This document shows positions 9,402-17,597 of a stretch of DNA of 64,000 nt, one piece after another. The notes under the pieces are model-generated. The model did not search any database, was not told the origin of the DNA, and was given only the letters and a program-made list of their open reading frames with translations. How positions within the stretch are numbered: position 1 is the stretch's first letter; every line of letters begins with the position of its first letter. Made by a program: the position numbers and the translations under genes. Source of the DNA: Parabacteroides sp. TM07-1AC (GTDB lineage Bacteria; Bacteroidota; Bacteroidia; Bacteroidales; Tannerellaceae); assembly GCF_003480915.1 (NCBI RefSeq), contig NZ_QUKD01000011.1:16559-80558 (forward strand), written 5' to 3'.

Positions 9402-10043
9402 CTATTTTTTTGATGTTGTAGTATAAATAATAGTGATGTATCTTTTTATTTCAGAAAAAGGTTTTTTTGAATGATCGAATTGAATAAATAACGAATCATT
9501 TTTTGTGTATTTACGTATTATCTTTTCCATATTGTTATTAATATCATCCTCGTATAAAAATATTATTGGAGTGTTTTTGCTATTGTTGAGTATTTTATGA
9601 TTGAATGGTATACTTTTAAATTTGTGATCTTTATTCACATTTCTATACCTGAAACGAACTAAACTTGGTAGCATTGTATAGATTGTTAATATCTCACAAT
9701 TAGCTGTGTCTGCTATTATTTCTGCAGAAAAATAGTCGTTACTTGAATAAGTAGATCTTTCTAGTAAATTGTCGTCATTTTCAATTTTTTCATTGTCTAT
9801 GTATTCTTCCATATATATTGAAACTGTTGTTTCAGAAGTAAATTTGTTACTTTTTATTTTATTTATTTTGAGTTGAGGTGAAGGTAAATAGGAGGCTGTC
9901 TCGCTTTTCGAAACAGTTTTAGATGTAAATACATTATTTCCATTTTTTTTGAAAAAACTTATCGAGTCTACATAATTCTGTGACGAGATTGATTGTGAAA
10001 ATGAAGTAATCAATATGGTTATAATAATTAATGTATCTTTCAT
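9402..10043 (-). CDS. Exported protein of unknown function
   Basis: 213 residues that I do not recognise. The first 21 residues look like a cleavable signal peptide (IIITILITSFSQSISSQ, no lipobox). The mature part is Lys/Asn/Ser-rich with a beta-strand pattern and no Cys apart from one near residue 116; there are no transmembrane segments. It lies between an NVEALA peptide gene and a propeller lipoprotein gene on the same strand, so it probably belongs to the peptide operon, possibly as a periplasmic chaperone, immunity or carrier protein (speculative). The very low GC content matches its neighbours from 6.8 to 10.4 kb. Confidence 0.7.
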   Translation of the reverse strand: MKDTLIIITILITSFSQSISSQNYVDSISFFKKNGNNVFTSKTVSKSETASYLPSPQLKINKIKSNKFTSETTVSIYMEEYIDNEKIENDDNLLERSTYSSNDYFSAEIIADTANCEILTIYTMLPSLVRFRYRNVNKDHKFKSIPFNHKILNNSKNTPIIFLYEDDINNNMEKIIRKYTKNDSLFIQFDHSKKPFSEIKRYITIIYTTTSKK

Positions 10044-10058
10044 TTTTATAAATTATAA

Positions 10059-10115
10059 TGTAGGACAAAAATGTATCAAAAAATAATATTACCAAGATAC
10101 ATATTTTGCCCTACA
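10059..10115 (-). terminator. Imperfect 19-bp hairpin downstream of the second NVEALA gene
   Basis: Arms 10059-10077 and 10096-10115 pair over TGTAGGxCAAAA and TGTATC with one mismatch and one bulge. It lies between the NVEALA stop and the next start. No T-run follows. It could be an attenuator or a processing site that raises peptide mRNA over the downstream genes. Confidence 0.5.
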
Positions 10116-10125
10116 ATGTTAATGT

Positions 10126-10371
10126 TTATATACGAGCTCTAAAATAGAAACATATTTGATTAAGATGTCCATCGGAGTATACAAGGCAGTCAGAAATAGA
10201 ACTAGCGGTACAATGCGGAATACAATCAAATGCACCTTCACCTAGTGCTAAAGCTTCTACATTAGCTAATGCTAGATCTGACAAATCCACTTCATTTTGA
10301 CTTTTGCTAAAATTCCAGCCAGCTGTAGTTACTACGGCTGCGATAGCTATAATACCCAAAAACTTTTTCAT
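10126..10371 (-). CDS. NVEALA-family secreted peptide (second copy)
   Basis: 81 residues. The N-terminal part (MKKFLGIIAIAAVVTTAGW) is a hydrophobic leader. The NVEALA signature sits at residues 37-42, preceded by DLSDLALA and followed by a Gly-rich turn (LGEGAFDC). The C-terminal piece has four Cys (50, 54, 62, 74), suggesting disulfides or metal binding after export. The NVEALA family (PF14055) is Bacteroidetes-specific and of unknown function; the conserved motif followed by small residues resembles a leader cleavage region. The 208-bp gap upstream contains a 10-bp hairpin, so this gene may have its own control, though I see no TAnnTTTG box there. Confidence 0.9.
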   Translation of the reverse strand: MKKFLGIIAIAAVVTTAGWNFSKSQNEVDLSDLALANVEALALGEGAFDCIPHCTASSISDCLVYSDGHLNQICFYFRARI

Positions 10372-10579
10372 ACTTGTATTATTTTAATTGTTTGTATGAT
10401 TATTATTAAATCAGGTAATTTTCTATCTTTGCTTACTATTATTCAGATTTAGATAGTCGAATGGCACCTGTATCATTCTGTTTTGTCGGTTATATTACCA
10501 TCATACACCTCCTTTTCGGGGTCTCCGGGAGTTTGCTTGTACAATTTTGCCGTCGTGCAGCAAACTCCCTTTCGTTCGA
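10372..10579. other. 208-bp gap with a hairpin, upstream of the second NVEALA gene
   Basis: On the minus strand the hairpin arms are 560-569 and 527-536 (offset 10000; GGGAGTTTGC and its complement) with a 23-nt loop. Downstream is a strong Shine-Dalgarno-like AAAAGGAGGTGT followed by ATGATGGTAATATAA, a four-codon frame, perhaps a remnant. No protein gene is supported here. Confidence 0.5.
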
Positions 10580-11461
10580 TCACCGAACATTCCCCTTTAT
10601 CCTCCCCTTGATAGGTTGGTTGTTCATACTATTATACTTAATTGTTACGACTTCATCGAAGAAACCAGTATCCTTCGGTGTCATCTTGATTCCCACCTGG
10701 AGACTTTCTCCGGGTTTCGCAGGTCGTTTGTCATACGTGGCTGCCGTACAGCCGCAGGTGGTACTTACGTCCACTATCACGAGGGGATTGTCCCCTGTGT
10801 TTTTAACCTCTATGGTTGTTTCTTTTATTTCCGATTTGTTGAATGTGCCGAAGTCTATCTCTGTTTGTGTCGCTTCGGCTGTTGTTTTCAACATATTTTT
10901 GGTTGAACTTTCTTTTCCGGTGATTTGTTTCAGATAAAGGTCTTTGATTGCTGTATTGTGTACAGGGTTACCCAAAACTGCAACTTTGTTATTTTTGTCG
11001 AGCAAAAATGTCTGAAAAGTCATATCTGCCGGAAATTTGTTTAACTTATTCAATAGGTCTTCTCTATCAATGCAAACTGGTAGATTAAAACTTTCTCGTT
11101 TCAACAGGTAACGTATCTCTTTGTTGTCTTTCGGATGAAAGAAGAAGAGGAACGGCACTTCTCTCTGTGTCATGGAATCGGTATACTCAATCAACTCTTT
11201 CCATTTAGGTAGTTGTAGTTTGCAGCTGGTGCAACCGATGGAATCGACATAGACTAATATTTTGTAGTCAGATTGCGGTATCTGATAGTCAGTCGTATCT
11301 GTCAGATAACGGGTGAAGATTGCATTTTCTGGAAACAGAATTTGTTTCCCTTGCCATTCGTTTACCAATTGTGAGATGTGCTTTTCTTTCTCTTTGTGCT
11401 CGTTTTTGCAGGAGAAGAAGATAGGTAATAATACTAGTATGATTAGATTTAAAGTTTTCAT
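10580..11461 (-). CDS. Lipoprotein with thioredoxin-like and DUF1573 domains
   Basis: 293 residues with a lipoprotein signal (LLPIFFSCKNE). Residues about 60-180 resemble a thioredoxin-like fold with a single CxxC at IGCTSCKLQLPKWKEL, followed by FLFFFHPKDNKEI. Residues about 195-293 are a DUF1573 (Ig-like) domain with the hallmark VSTTCGCTAATYDKRPAKPGES. Both halves have Cys pairs, pointing to redox or metal chemistry in the periplasm, perhaps disulfide handling of the Cys-bearing NVEALA peptides (inference). It lies 8 bp downstream of the propeller gene, in one operon with NVEALA copy one. Confidence 0.85.
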   Translation of the reverse strand: MKTLNLIILVLLPIFFSCKNEHKEKEKHISQLVNEWQGKQILFPENAIFTRYLTDTTDYQIPQSDYKILVYVDSIGCTSCKLQLPKWKELIEYTDSMTQREVPFLFFFHPKDNKEIRYLLKRESFNLPVCIDREDLLNKLNKFPADMTFQTFLLDKNNKVAVLGNPVHNTAIKDLYLKQITGKESSTKNMLKTTAEATQTEIDFGTFNKSEIKETTIEVKNTGDNPLVIVDVSTTCGCTAATYDKRPAKPGESLQVGIKMTPKDTGFFDEVVTIKYNSMNNQPIKGRIKGNVR

Positions 11462-11469
11462 CTTGTCCT

Positions 11470-12534
11470 TTAAATTTTAAATTCTATAATTGGATCATCA
11501 CTTTCAACCTCGGTAGCGACGATCGTATTTGTTTTTTCGTTTATATCAATGCCATATATGGCTCTGTCAAGAGTGTATTTTTGAACAGGATTACCCTGTA
11601 AGTCGAAAACATAGATGAACCGACTTCCGTCTTCCGGTTCTTTTCCTCGTTGATAGGCAGCTAGCATTTCTTTAAATTTAATCCCTTGAAATACTGCATA
11701 AATATGTTTGTCTGTTACTTTTATGTCACAAAATCCCATAATGCCTATCGGAATACTTGAGCCATTATTGCCTATTTTGAATTCAGGTTCTCCTTCCGGA
11801 CCATACAAAACTTTATGAGTGCTGTCTTTTAAATTGTAAATTTCTAATGTTTCCCCTAGTTGCGTAGCCATAACCAGTATGCCATTATCCGGATTGTAAT
11901 CCATAAAACTACGCCATGCCTGTGCTAATGCCGGACGGGATATTTCTTTATCGGCTGTTTCGCTGGGTATTTTACCTATGCTTTGGACTGGTTGACCATT
12001 GTTGTCTACTTCCCAAAAACGATGCTCTCCCAGATAGTCCGGAATCAAAAAGCCCGATTCCATCGCATAAAAATCTAGTGAACGGACTAATTTCTTATTT
12101 AATTTAATCTCTTCAACCCGTTCCGCAGAACCGGTTGAAGGAGAGATTTTCCAACGTGTAATCTCCATCTTGTTGGCATCGAGTGTCCATAAAGAGTCCA
12201 GAGAGTTAAATTGAATGTTTTCTGCTGATAACATCTCTTCTGGAGCTTCCCCGCGTTTTCCAAATGAAACAACATGTTTCCATCCCGGATAGGTAAAGGC
12301 ATGCAGGTAATGGTCCATATTATGTAAATCCATTACTACCGCTATACTATCCTTGACCGCCACCCTAAACGGGTAGCGGAGCAGGATAGTATCCAGAGGA
12401 ATTATCTGGGCACGTATTGCTTTCTCCTCGGGAAAAGTTGTATAACGGGGGTAGTGCGTACCGGGGGAACCGGTACAACAGATCAAGCTTTTTGTAATAA
12501 CTATACCTACTAATATGTATAGGAGATGTTTCAT
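11470..12534 (-). CDS. Six-bladed beta-propeller lipoprotein (BF3164-like)
   Basis: 354 residues with a lipoprotein signal ending LICCTGSPG. Blade-like repeats include VSFGKRGEAPEEMLSAENIQF, LWTLDANKMEITRW and a closing RFIYVFDLQGNPVQKYTLD. The phrase FxFGxGGxGPxE typical of the family is present as SFGKRGEAPEEM. It starts 5 bp after the stop of the first NVEALA peptide gene, a pairing common in Bacteroidetes, so the two are likely co-expressed and may interact at the cell surface or in the periplasm. Paralog of the genes at 8334, 37399 and 47876. Confidence 0.85.
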   Translation of the reverse strand: MKHLLYILVGIVITKSLICCTGSPGTHYPRYTTFPEEKAIRAQIIPLDTILLRYPFRVAVKDSIAVVMDLHNMDHYLHAFTYPGWKHVVSFGKRGEAPEEMLSAENIQFNSLDSLWTLDANKMEITRWKISPSTGSAERVEEIKLNKKLVRSLDFYAMESGFLIPDYLGEHRFWEVDNNGQPVQSIGKIPSETADKEISRPALAQAWRSFMDYNPDNGILVMATQLGETLEIYNLKDSTHKVLYGPEGEPEFKIGNNGSSIPIGIMGFCDIKVTDKHIYAVFQGIKFKEMLAAYQRGKEPEDGSRFIYVFDLQGNPVQKYTLDRAIYGIDINEKTNTIVATEVESDDPIIEFKI

Positions 12535-12539
12535 GAATG

Positions 12540-12770
12540 CTAGTCTAAGCTGTAATCATCGACAATATATTTTACTTTAGTTCCATTAGGGCAGTCTAAA
12601 GGACCACTTCCTCGACAAAACCACATACTACTTCCTCCTTCACCAGCGGCTAAGGCTTCTATGTTTTCCAAAGCCACATCTGATAAAGGGGTGCTTTTTT
12701 CTTCCATAAGATAAATACCTCCTGCTAGGAGTATTCCCATTACTGTTACTTTAATAAGAGTTCGTTTCAT
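12540..12770 (-). CDS. NVEALA-family secreted peptide (first copy)
   Basis: 76 residues: hydrophobic leader 1-21 (MKRTLIKVTVMGILLAGG), then the signature NIEALA at 36-41 preceded by LSDVALE, a Gly-rich turn AAGEGGSSMWFC, and a short tail with two Cys (52, 60). It is the first gene of the minus-strand operon. Its promoter (12793-12824) is a textbook Bacteroidetes promoter, with an upstream TGAC triple element shared with the gene at 13938-15875. The divergent neighbour is a ToxR-like membrane regulator, the likely controller. Confidence 0.9.
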   Translation of the reverse strand: MKRTLIKVTVMGILLAGGIYLMEEKSTPLSDVALENIEALAAGEGGSSMWFCRGSGPLDCPNGTKVKYIVDDYSLD

Positions 12771-12792
12771 TGTTCTTTAAAATTTTTGTGTG

Positions 12793-12824
12793 CAAATGTA
12801 TAGGTGGGGCCATAAAGGACCAAA
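12793..12824 (-). promoter_or_regulatory. Promoter of the NVEALA-1 operon
   Basis: Minus-strand TTTG (12821-12824) is followed after exactly 20 bp by TACATTTG (12793-12800), matching TTTG-N19-21-TAnnTTTG. The expected start of transcription is near 12786, about 16 nt before the ATG. Confidence 0.8.
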
Positions 12825-12833
12825 TATTTGCAC

Positions 12834-12874
12834 TGACATTTCACTGACAGCTTAAAATAAGGCTATTTTTGACT
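12834..12874 (-). promoter_or_regulatory. Triple TGAC element, copy A (probable activator site)
   Basis: TGAC occurs at 12834, 12845 and 12870, spaced 11 and 25 bp. The blocks read TGACATTTCACTGACA and ATTTTTGACTAGATT. The element sits immediately upstream of the -33 box. The same words with the same 11/25 spacing recur at 15936-15976. Confidence 0.7.
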
Positions 12875-12914
12875 AGATTATACCAATTTGTATTATAGAT
12901 TGTGTAAGATTATC

Positions 12915-12922
12915 TACTTTTG
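12915..12922 (+). promoter_or_regulatory. -7 box of the ToxR-like regulator gene
   Basis: TACTTTTG fits TAnnTTTG and lies 25 bp before the ATG. A TTTG at 12887-12890 is 24 bp upstream, slightly too far, so the promoter may be weak. Element A is within reach, so the regulator may control itself. Confidence 0.5.
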
Positions 12923-12946
12923 TACGAATCAAAATAGAAAATAACA

Positions 12947-13933
12947 ATGGTTTTGTTGATGAAGAAAAAGGTGTTCGTTGGATGCTTATTATTGTGCATG
13001 ATGACACTTTTAGTTTATTCTATGTACATTTTTCACAGAGAGCGACAAGCTACTTTGTCGGATATTTGTAACTTATGTGATGAGATCATACATCAGGATA
13101 AAGAATATAGATTGAAAGAAACTGGTATATTATCTTCTTCTGGATATAAATCATCGGAGAGTGATAGTTCCACAGTCTTATATTCTAGTGGTCAGGTGGA
13201 GAAAGTCGCTAAAAATACCGACTCTTCTGATTTAATAACAGAAGAAAAGCTGTATAGAGTTGATCAATCTTTCCTTTTAATGGAGAATCCTATTGATGTA
13301 GTAGTTTTGGACAGCCTGTTTAACTTGGCTTTACAGCAGGGTGGCATGATAAATGTACATGCAGCATTGGCTTATACTGCAAATGATGATAAAACAGTAT
13401 ATAGTAATCCGGATTTGACTTTTTATAAGTCTGCTTGTGCTTTGCCACCTATTACTACAGGTGTAAAAGATGAAATTGTCTTACAAGCCTATGTAGAGAT
13501 ACCTTTTTATTGTGTGATTAATAGGAGCAAAGGACATTTTATTATTATTGGAATTGTATTTTGTCTTCTTTTGGGACTTTTAATAGCTATCAAGTATAAT
13601 AAGAAATTTGTGACGCCAGTTTGTGAAGAGTCTAGAACGTTAATAAAAATCAAGGAGAATATACTTTTTGATGATGAAAAAGGAATTCTTTATTTTAATA
13701 CTGATATTCAGGTACATTTGGTAAATTATAAATTGAAATTATTTGTTTTATTATTAGATAGCCCTGGACATTTTCAAACTTCAGAAGAGATAAAGATGAT
13801 TGTATGGGAAAAAACTGGGGCTACAAATGATGTATTAAATACAACGATCAGAAGGCTTCGCAAAGATTTGGAGAATATACCTGATCTAAAGATTGTTTTT
13901 GAAAACGGAGGTTATCGGTTGAATATTCTTTAG
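12947..13933 (+). CDS. ToxR-like transmembrane winged-helix regulator
   Basis: 328 residues. One transmembrane helix at 8-28, an extracytoplasmic domain of about 165 residues, and a second helix at about 197-216 lead to a cytoplasmic C-terminal domain at about 225-328. That domain has an OmpR/PhoB-type winged-helix pattern, with FQTSEEIKMIVWEKTGATNDV, then NTTIRRLRKDL as recognition helix and FENGGYRLNIL as wing. Such one-component regulators sense the periplasm and bind DNA directly. It is divergent from NVEALA-1 and convergent (4-bp gap) with the transglutaminase-like gene; both have the TGAC element in their promoters. I infer it is the local activator. Start at 12947; 12959 is an alternative. 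Confidence 0.85.
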   Translation: MVLLMKKKVFVGCLLLCMMTLLVYSMYIFHRERQATLSDICNLCDEIIHQDKEYRLKETGILSSSGYKSSESDSSTVLYSSGQVEKVAKNTDSSDLITEEKLYRVDQSFLLMENPIDVVVLDSLFNLALQQGGMINVHAALAYTANDDKTVYSNPDLTFYKSACALPPITTGVKDEIVLQAYVEIPFYCVINRSKGHFIIIGIVFCLLLGLLIAIKYNKKFVTPVCEESRTLIKIKENILFDDEKGILYFNTDIQVHLVNYKLKLFVLLLDSPGHFQTSEEIKMIVWEKTGATNDVLNTTIRRLRKDLENIPDLKIVFENGGYRLNIL

Positions 13934-13937
13934 TTAT

Positions 13938-15875
13938 TTACCACCAAATCTGTTCTCCGTTTTCATAGGTGAATATTCGTTCTTCATTTCCTCGGGAATG
14001 ATTATGTAGTAGATAAAGAGTTCGAGAGGGAACGTTGTCGTAGGTCACTTGTTCCTTGTCTGCAATCTGTTTGCCTGCTGACTCCCATTTTCCTGATTCA
14101 GACCAAAACATTAGTTCATACGTATCTCCAACGCGTATATTATTATCGTCATTTCTGAATTGATAATAAATCTTTGTTACCCTTTGAGGTTTATCTAAAC
14201 TAAGACCAGCCCAAGCACCGTTAGGTTCATTTGCATCATAAAATGTCAGTGGGTTGTTATCGAATACCGCTTTTTTAGTTCGATTTGGATCGTTTTGGAA
14301 AGAACCTTCTGTTCCAATAACTATTCCCTCTACAGGTTTATTACTATTATCTGTATAAAACCTGACTTCTGCCATATTGCAACAGCCATCTATACCGGAT
14401 AAATACCGAAGATATTTGAATCGTTTGGATTCCTGGATATCAACGGTGTAAGAGTTCATTGTCGCTTCATGCGTAATAGTATGCAATGTGACTGAGTCTT
14501 TAAAATCAATACGGTTAGCTCCTTGGAATTTCCCGTTCAATGTTCTCTTTTTGTACCAAAACCACCATTTGGGTGTAGAATGTTTGCGTGTTAAAATCAT
14601 CTTTTGCCTCTGCTCATAGTCTGGCTTTAAATAGTCTGTTTTGCCATTTTTTTTAACGATGAACGGACAGGATGATGCTTTGAATTGATCCTTTTGGTAA
14701 TAACCAGCAATATAAGCAATCTCTGATTCTAAGTGCCTGAATATTCCGCGTTTGTTTTTGATTTCAGTCCAAGCTACAGGTATCCAGTTTTTATTATCGA
14801 ATACGCTTAAATACAAGATGTTTTCTTTTTTCTCACTGCAAGGTATTGCTATGTTTAGCTCTTCTTTGAAATATAGATCGGACACATCCCGCATGAATGC
14901 ATTGCTGAGAATGGGAGGGATCGGCTTATTCCTATAGACCATCGGTAAACTGTTTTTTTGCACAGAAAAATATTTCCGGTAAATTATTCCCTTCTTTATT
15001 TCTGTTCCCGGATCGTGTTTTGAACCGGGACGTAAATCGTATAATTCAAATTCAGTGTATTTGCCGTTATTGTCTGTGACATAATTCCATGAATGGCCTT
15101 TGTGCATTCTGTCGGGATGTTGTAGGATGAAGTCTATACCACCAGATATGCCTAATGCACGCATGATATAAACGCTGAGGTCGCAACGGTCATCACATGT
15201 GCCGAACCTGTTGTCTAATAAATTTAATGCACCCAGATGTGGAAATTGATATTTGTAGTTGAACACCCATGTCTGTTCTTTTATATGATCGAATATGATT
15301 TGACATGCTTTAATCGGATCATTGTCTATACCCAGCGAATCTAATAGCGGTTGATATCGTTTGAAATAAACTTCTCTCCAATCCTCCAGAGGCTCGTTTC
15401 CAATTCTGTAAGGAAGTATGGTCTCACAAAAGTCACTAAAAGAGATATGTTTACCCCATGGTTTCTCTCTCCAAATTTTGAAAGACTGGTCTATGTTCTT
15501 TATAAGATAGTCTGCTGTTATGACATGAGCATCATACACTTTTCTGAAAGTATTATTAGAAAGTATTCCAAATCGTTTTTGAGCTATTTGAATTGCTTCG
15601 TCATCAGAACATTCATTTTCTATCGCGATTTTATATAGATTATTTTTATACTGATCGAGTTGTTTACTTTCGTATGCATAATAGAAAGGCATATTCTCAA
15701 TCAGGAACATCGCGGCTTTGAGCTTGAGCGAATCGTTTTCATAATGCTTTAATACCTTCTCCAATTCAATTCTGTTTTCTCCGGCAAATTTTAACGCGTC
15801 ATTTAATCTTTTCTTGCCTGATGGTTGGCAAGAAACTATAATAATTGGCAATAGTATGAAAATGAAATTTTTCAT
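13938..15875 (-). CDS. Transglutaminase-like lipoprotein with discoidin-like C-terminus
   Basis: About 645 residues from MKNFIFILLPIIIVSCQPSG, a lipoprotein signal. An upstream ATG at 15896 would overlap the predicted -7 region (15894-15901), so I prefer 15875. Core residues: Cys in RFGTCDDRCDLSVYIMRALG, His in HKGHSWNYVTDNNG, acidic residue near FELYDLRPG. The C-terminal domain RYLSGIDGCCNMAEVRFYTD to the end is discoidin-like. Close paralog of 3989-5911 and 27325-29277 (shared AGENRIELEKVLKHYEND). It is a single-gene unit with its own TGAC-element promoter, so it belongs to the NVEALA regulon although not to its operon. Confidence 0.87.
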   Translation of the reverse strand: MKNFIFILLPIIIVSCQPSGKKRLNDALKFAGENRIELEKVLKHYENDSLKLKAAMFLIENMPFYYAYESKQLDQYKNNLYKIAIENECSDDEAIQIAQKRFGILSNNTFRKVYDAHVITADYLIKNIDQSFKIWREKPWGKHISFSDFCETILPYRIGNEPLEDWREVYFKRYQPLLDSLGIDNDPIKACQIIFDHIKEQTWVFNYKYQFPHLGALNLLDNRFGTCDDRCDLSVYIMRALGISGGIDFILQHPDRMHKGHSWNYVTDNNGKYTEFELYDLRPGSKHDPGTEIKKGIIYRKYFSVQKNSLPMVYRNKPIPPILSNAFMRDVSDLYFKEELNIAIPCSEKKENILYLSVFDNKNWIPVAWTEIKNKRGIFRHLESEIAYIAGYYQKDQFKASSCPFIVKKNGKTDYLKPDYEQRQKMILTRKHSTPKWWFWYKKRTLNGKFQGANRIDFKDSVTLHTITHEATMNSYTVDIQESKRFKYLRYLSGIDGCCNMAEVRFYTDNSNKPVEGIVIGTEGSFQNDPNRTKKAVFDNNPLTFYDANEPNGAWAGLSLDKPQRVTKIYYQFRNDDNNIRVGDTYELMFWSESGKWESAGKQIADKEQVTYDNVPSRTLYLLHNHSRGNEERIFTYENGEQIWW

Positions 15876-15893
15876 GTATATGTTATTTGTGTA

Positions 15894-15976
15894 CAAATGA
15901 ACTTATTTGGTTTCATTTTCATGGCTTCTTAGCAATGACATTTTACTGACTGTATTGATTAGAATAGGTTTTGACT
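15894..15976 (-). promoter_or_regulatory. Triple TGAC element copy B and near-consensus -7 box
   Basis: TGAC at 15936, 15947 and 15972 (spacing 11 and 25, as in copy A) within TGACATTTTACTGACT and GGTTTTGACTGATT. The minus-strand TTCATTTG at 15894-15901 has one mismatch to TAnnTTTG. The element-to-box distance is 35 bp, against 34 bp in copy A. No -33 box is evident, consistent with activator dependence. Confidence 0.65.
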
Positions 15977-16408
15977 GATTTGTTTTATTTTTTGATGCGA
16001 TTGTGTAGTATAAAAACGTCTTTTGATCTGTTTCGTTACGAACGATTTTGCGTTATGCCTTTTATGAACAAAGCAATCTACAATATCCTTTTCTATCAAT
16101 AGTATAAATATTTATATCTTTTATGGGAATAGCTTGTTATTCTTTCTTTTTGTCTATTTCTCCTCATATACCTCTCTAGAAGAATAGGGAATTGTATAAC
16201 TTTTAATACGTAGAGTCTTTCATTTGACGCCATCGAACGAAAAGAACACATATATCAAATGAATAAAGCATATATGTGTTTTATTCGTTTGATATTTGTC
16301 AAACGCAAAGGTGAAAGTAAAAATGCTCCGGTGCGGCTACTTATTTTTGATGATCGTATAGAGATTATTAGTCCAGGGTGGCTTAAACACTTCAGAGTCT
16401 TTGTTCTA
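15977..16408. other. Gene-poor interval
   Basis: About 430 bp with low GC. Apart from the ATPase fragment at 16298-16393 I see no open gene. Confidence 0.5.
16298..16393 (+). pseudogene. Fragment of an AlbA/HATPase_c_4-type ATP-binding protein
   Basis: The plus frame from 16298 reads VKRKGESKNAPVRLLIFDD and then RIEIISPG. This is a well-known motif near the end of the ATPase domain in AlbA_2/HATPase_c_4 proteins (commonly RxFIFDDRIEIISPG). It has no start or N-terminal domain and runs out after a few residues, so it is a remnant of a deleted accessory gene. Confidence 0.65.
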
Positions 16409-17578
16409 TTAATAATTAAGTCCGAATTGCCATAAGGGGATTATATTCATATAGCCTTGTTCTATATCATCTTTTACGACAAAACCATTTTTTATACTTT
16501 GCAGCTGTTTTTGCTTTTTGTTTTTTCCACCTACTTCGAAGGTGTAGTCCGCTATTTGAAAGTCGGAAATAGTGGAGGTAATAACATCTTGTTCCACACG
16601 CATTTGATTGAGGAAAAATGTTTCCCGGATGTTTCCGATGTCTGCTGTTTCCTGCCCCAGGCAGTACATGAGAGTAGAATTGTCCAAATAGACTTTGTCG
16701 ACTTTTCCAAGTCCCCTGATGCCACCGGTGTCATCACGTAATTGTGCGATTAATCCGGCCTCTTCTAAATAAAGAAAGTAATCGGACAGACTGTTTCGAC
16801 TCACTCCCAGCATAGTTGCAATGCTGCTCATATTAGGCTTGAACGGCACACTACGGGCTATGATGGTGAGCAATTGCTTTAATTTTCGTGCTGTCGACAC
16901 ACTCATTTCGGAATATTGTGGAATATCAACTTCCAACGTTTTATTTATAACCTGTTGTAAACGTATATAAAACTGGTCTTCTTGGGAAAATGGATAATAT
17001 CCCTCTTTCAGATAGGATTGGAAATAGGCATAAGGACGAAATTTATCAGGAACTTCGATGCGATGTTGTATAATATCAGTCAATGGATAAACAGGTATTT
17101 CTATGTGATGAAACAAGTTCAGATATTCGCGAAACGAAAGACCTTGCATGGAATAGACTATAGCCCGTCTACTTAGGTCTGCTGATCCTTTGTTAATATC
17201 AAGAATGGAAGAGCCGGTAAAGAATATTTTCAGATCTGCATGATAGTCATACATCAGTTTTAACTCCCGTGCCCAATCTTTGTATTTATGAATTTCGTCG
17301 ATGATCAGATGAGTCCCTCCTCGTTTTACAAATTCATCAGCTAAATCCACCAGATGGTGGGCAGAAAAGTATAAGTCGTCGGCATTGACAAACAACGTCG
17401 TATTCCTATTCAGCTTTTCCTTGGCATATTGCAACATCAGTGTCGTTTTCCCCACACCACGTGGACCGACTAGTCCTAACAGACGGTTGTTCCAATTGAT
17501 GCGGTCGAACATATATCGATGGAATGTAGTAGGTATGGAACGTAACATTGCATCGAAACTTGTTTGTAACTTGTCCAT
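16409..17578 (-). CDS. AAA_14/DUF4143 ATPase
   Basis: 389 residues. Walker A GPRGVGKTTLMLQYA is at about 37-51 and Walker B HLIIDEIHKYKDW at about 90; a sensor-like FFTGSSILDINKG follows. A winged-helix-like middle part (SSIATMLGVSRNSLSDYFLYLEE) and a DUF4143-type C-terminus (DFQIADYTFEVGGKNKKQ) complete the family order and length. These ATPases are common in mobile and accessory regions; their job is unknown. Two identical palindromes in its promoter suggest tight repression, perhaps by its own wHTH (inference). Neighbours are gene remnants. Confidence 0.88.
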   Translation of the reverse strand: MDKLQTSFDAMLRSIPTTFHRYMFDRINWNNRLLGLVGPRGVGKTTLMLQYAKEKLNRNTTLFVNADDLYFSAHHLVDLADEFVKRGGTHLIIDEIHKYKDWARELKLMYDYHADLKIFFTGSSILDINKGSADLSRRAIVYSMQGLSFREYLNLFHHIEIPVYPLTDIIQHRIEVPDKFRPYAYFQSYLKEGYYPFSQEDQFYIRLQQVINKTLEVDIPQYSEMSVSTARKLKQLLTIIARSVPFKPNMSSIATMLGVSRNSLSDYFLYLEEAGLIAQLRDDTGGIRGLGKVDKVYLDNSTLMYCLGQETADIGNIRETFFLNQMRVEQDVITSTISDFQIADYTFEVGGKNKKQKQLQSIKNGFVVKDDIEQGYMNIIPLWQFGLNY

Positions 17579-17597
17579 GATTCTTTATGTATTTCTG

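Noticed and set aside
10461..10937. Plus-strand frames opposite the DUF1573 gene
   Set aside because: Antisense to a clear lipoprotein gene; no family resemblance. The nearby TATCTTTG has no -33 partner.
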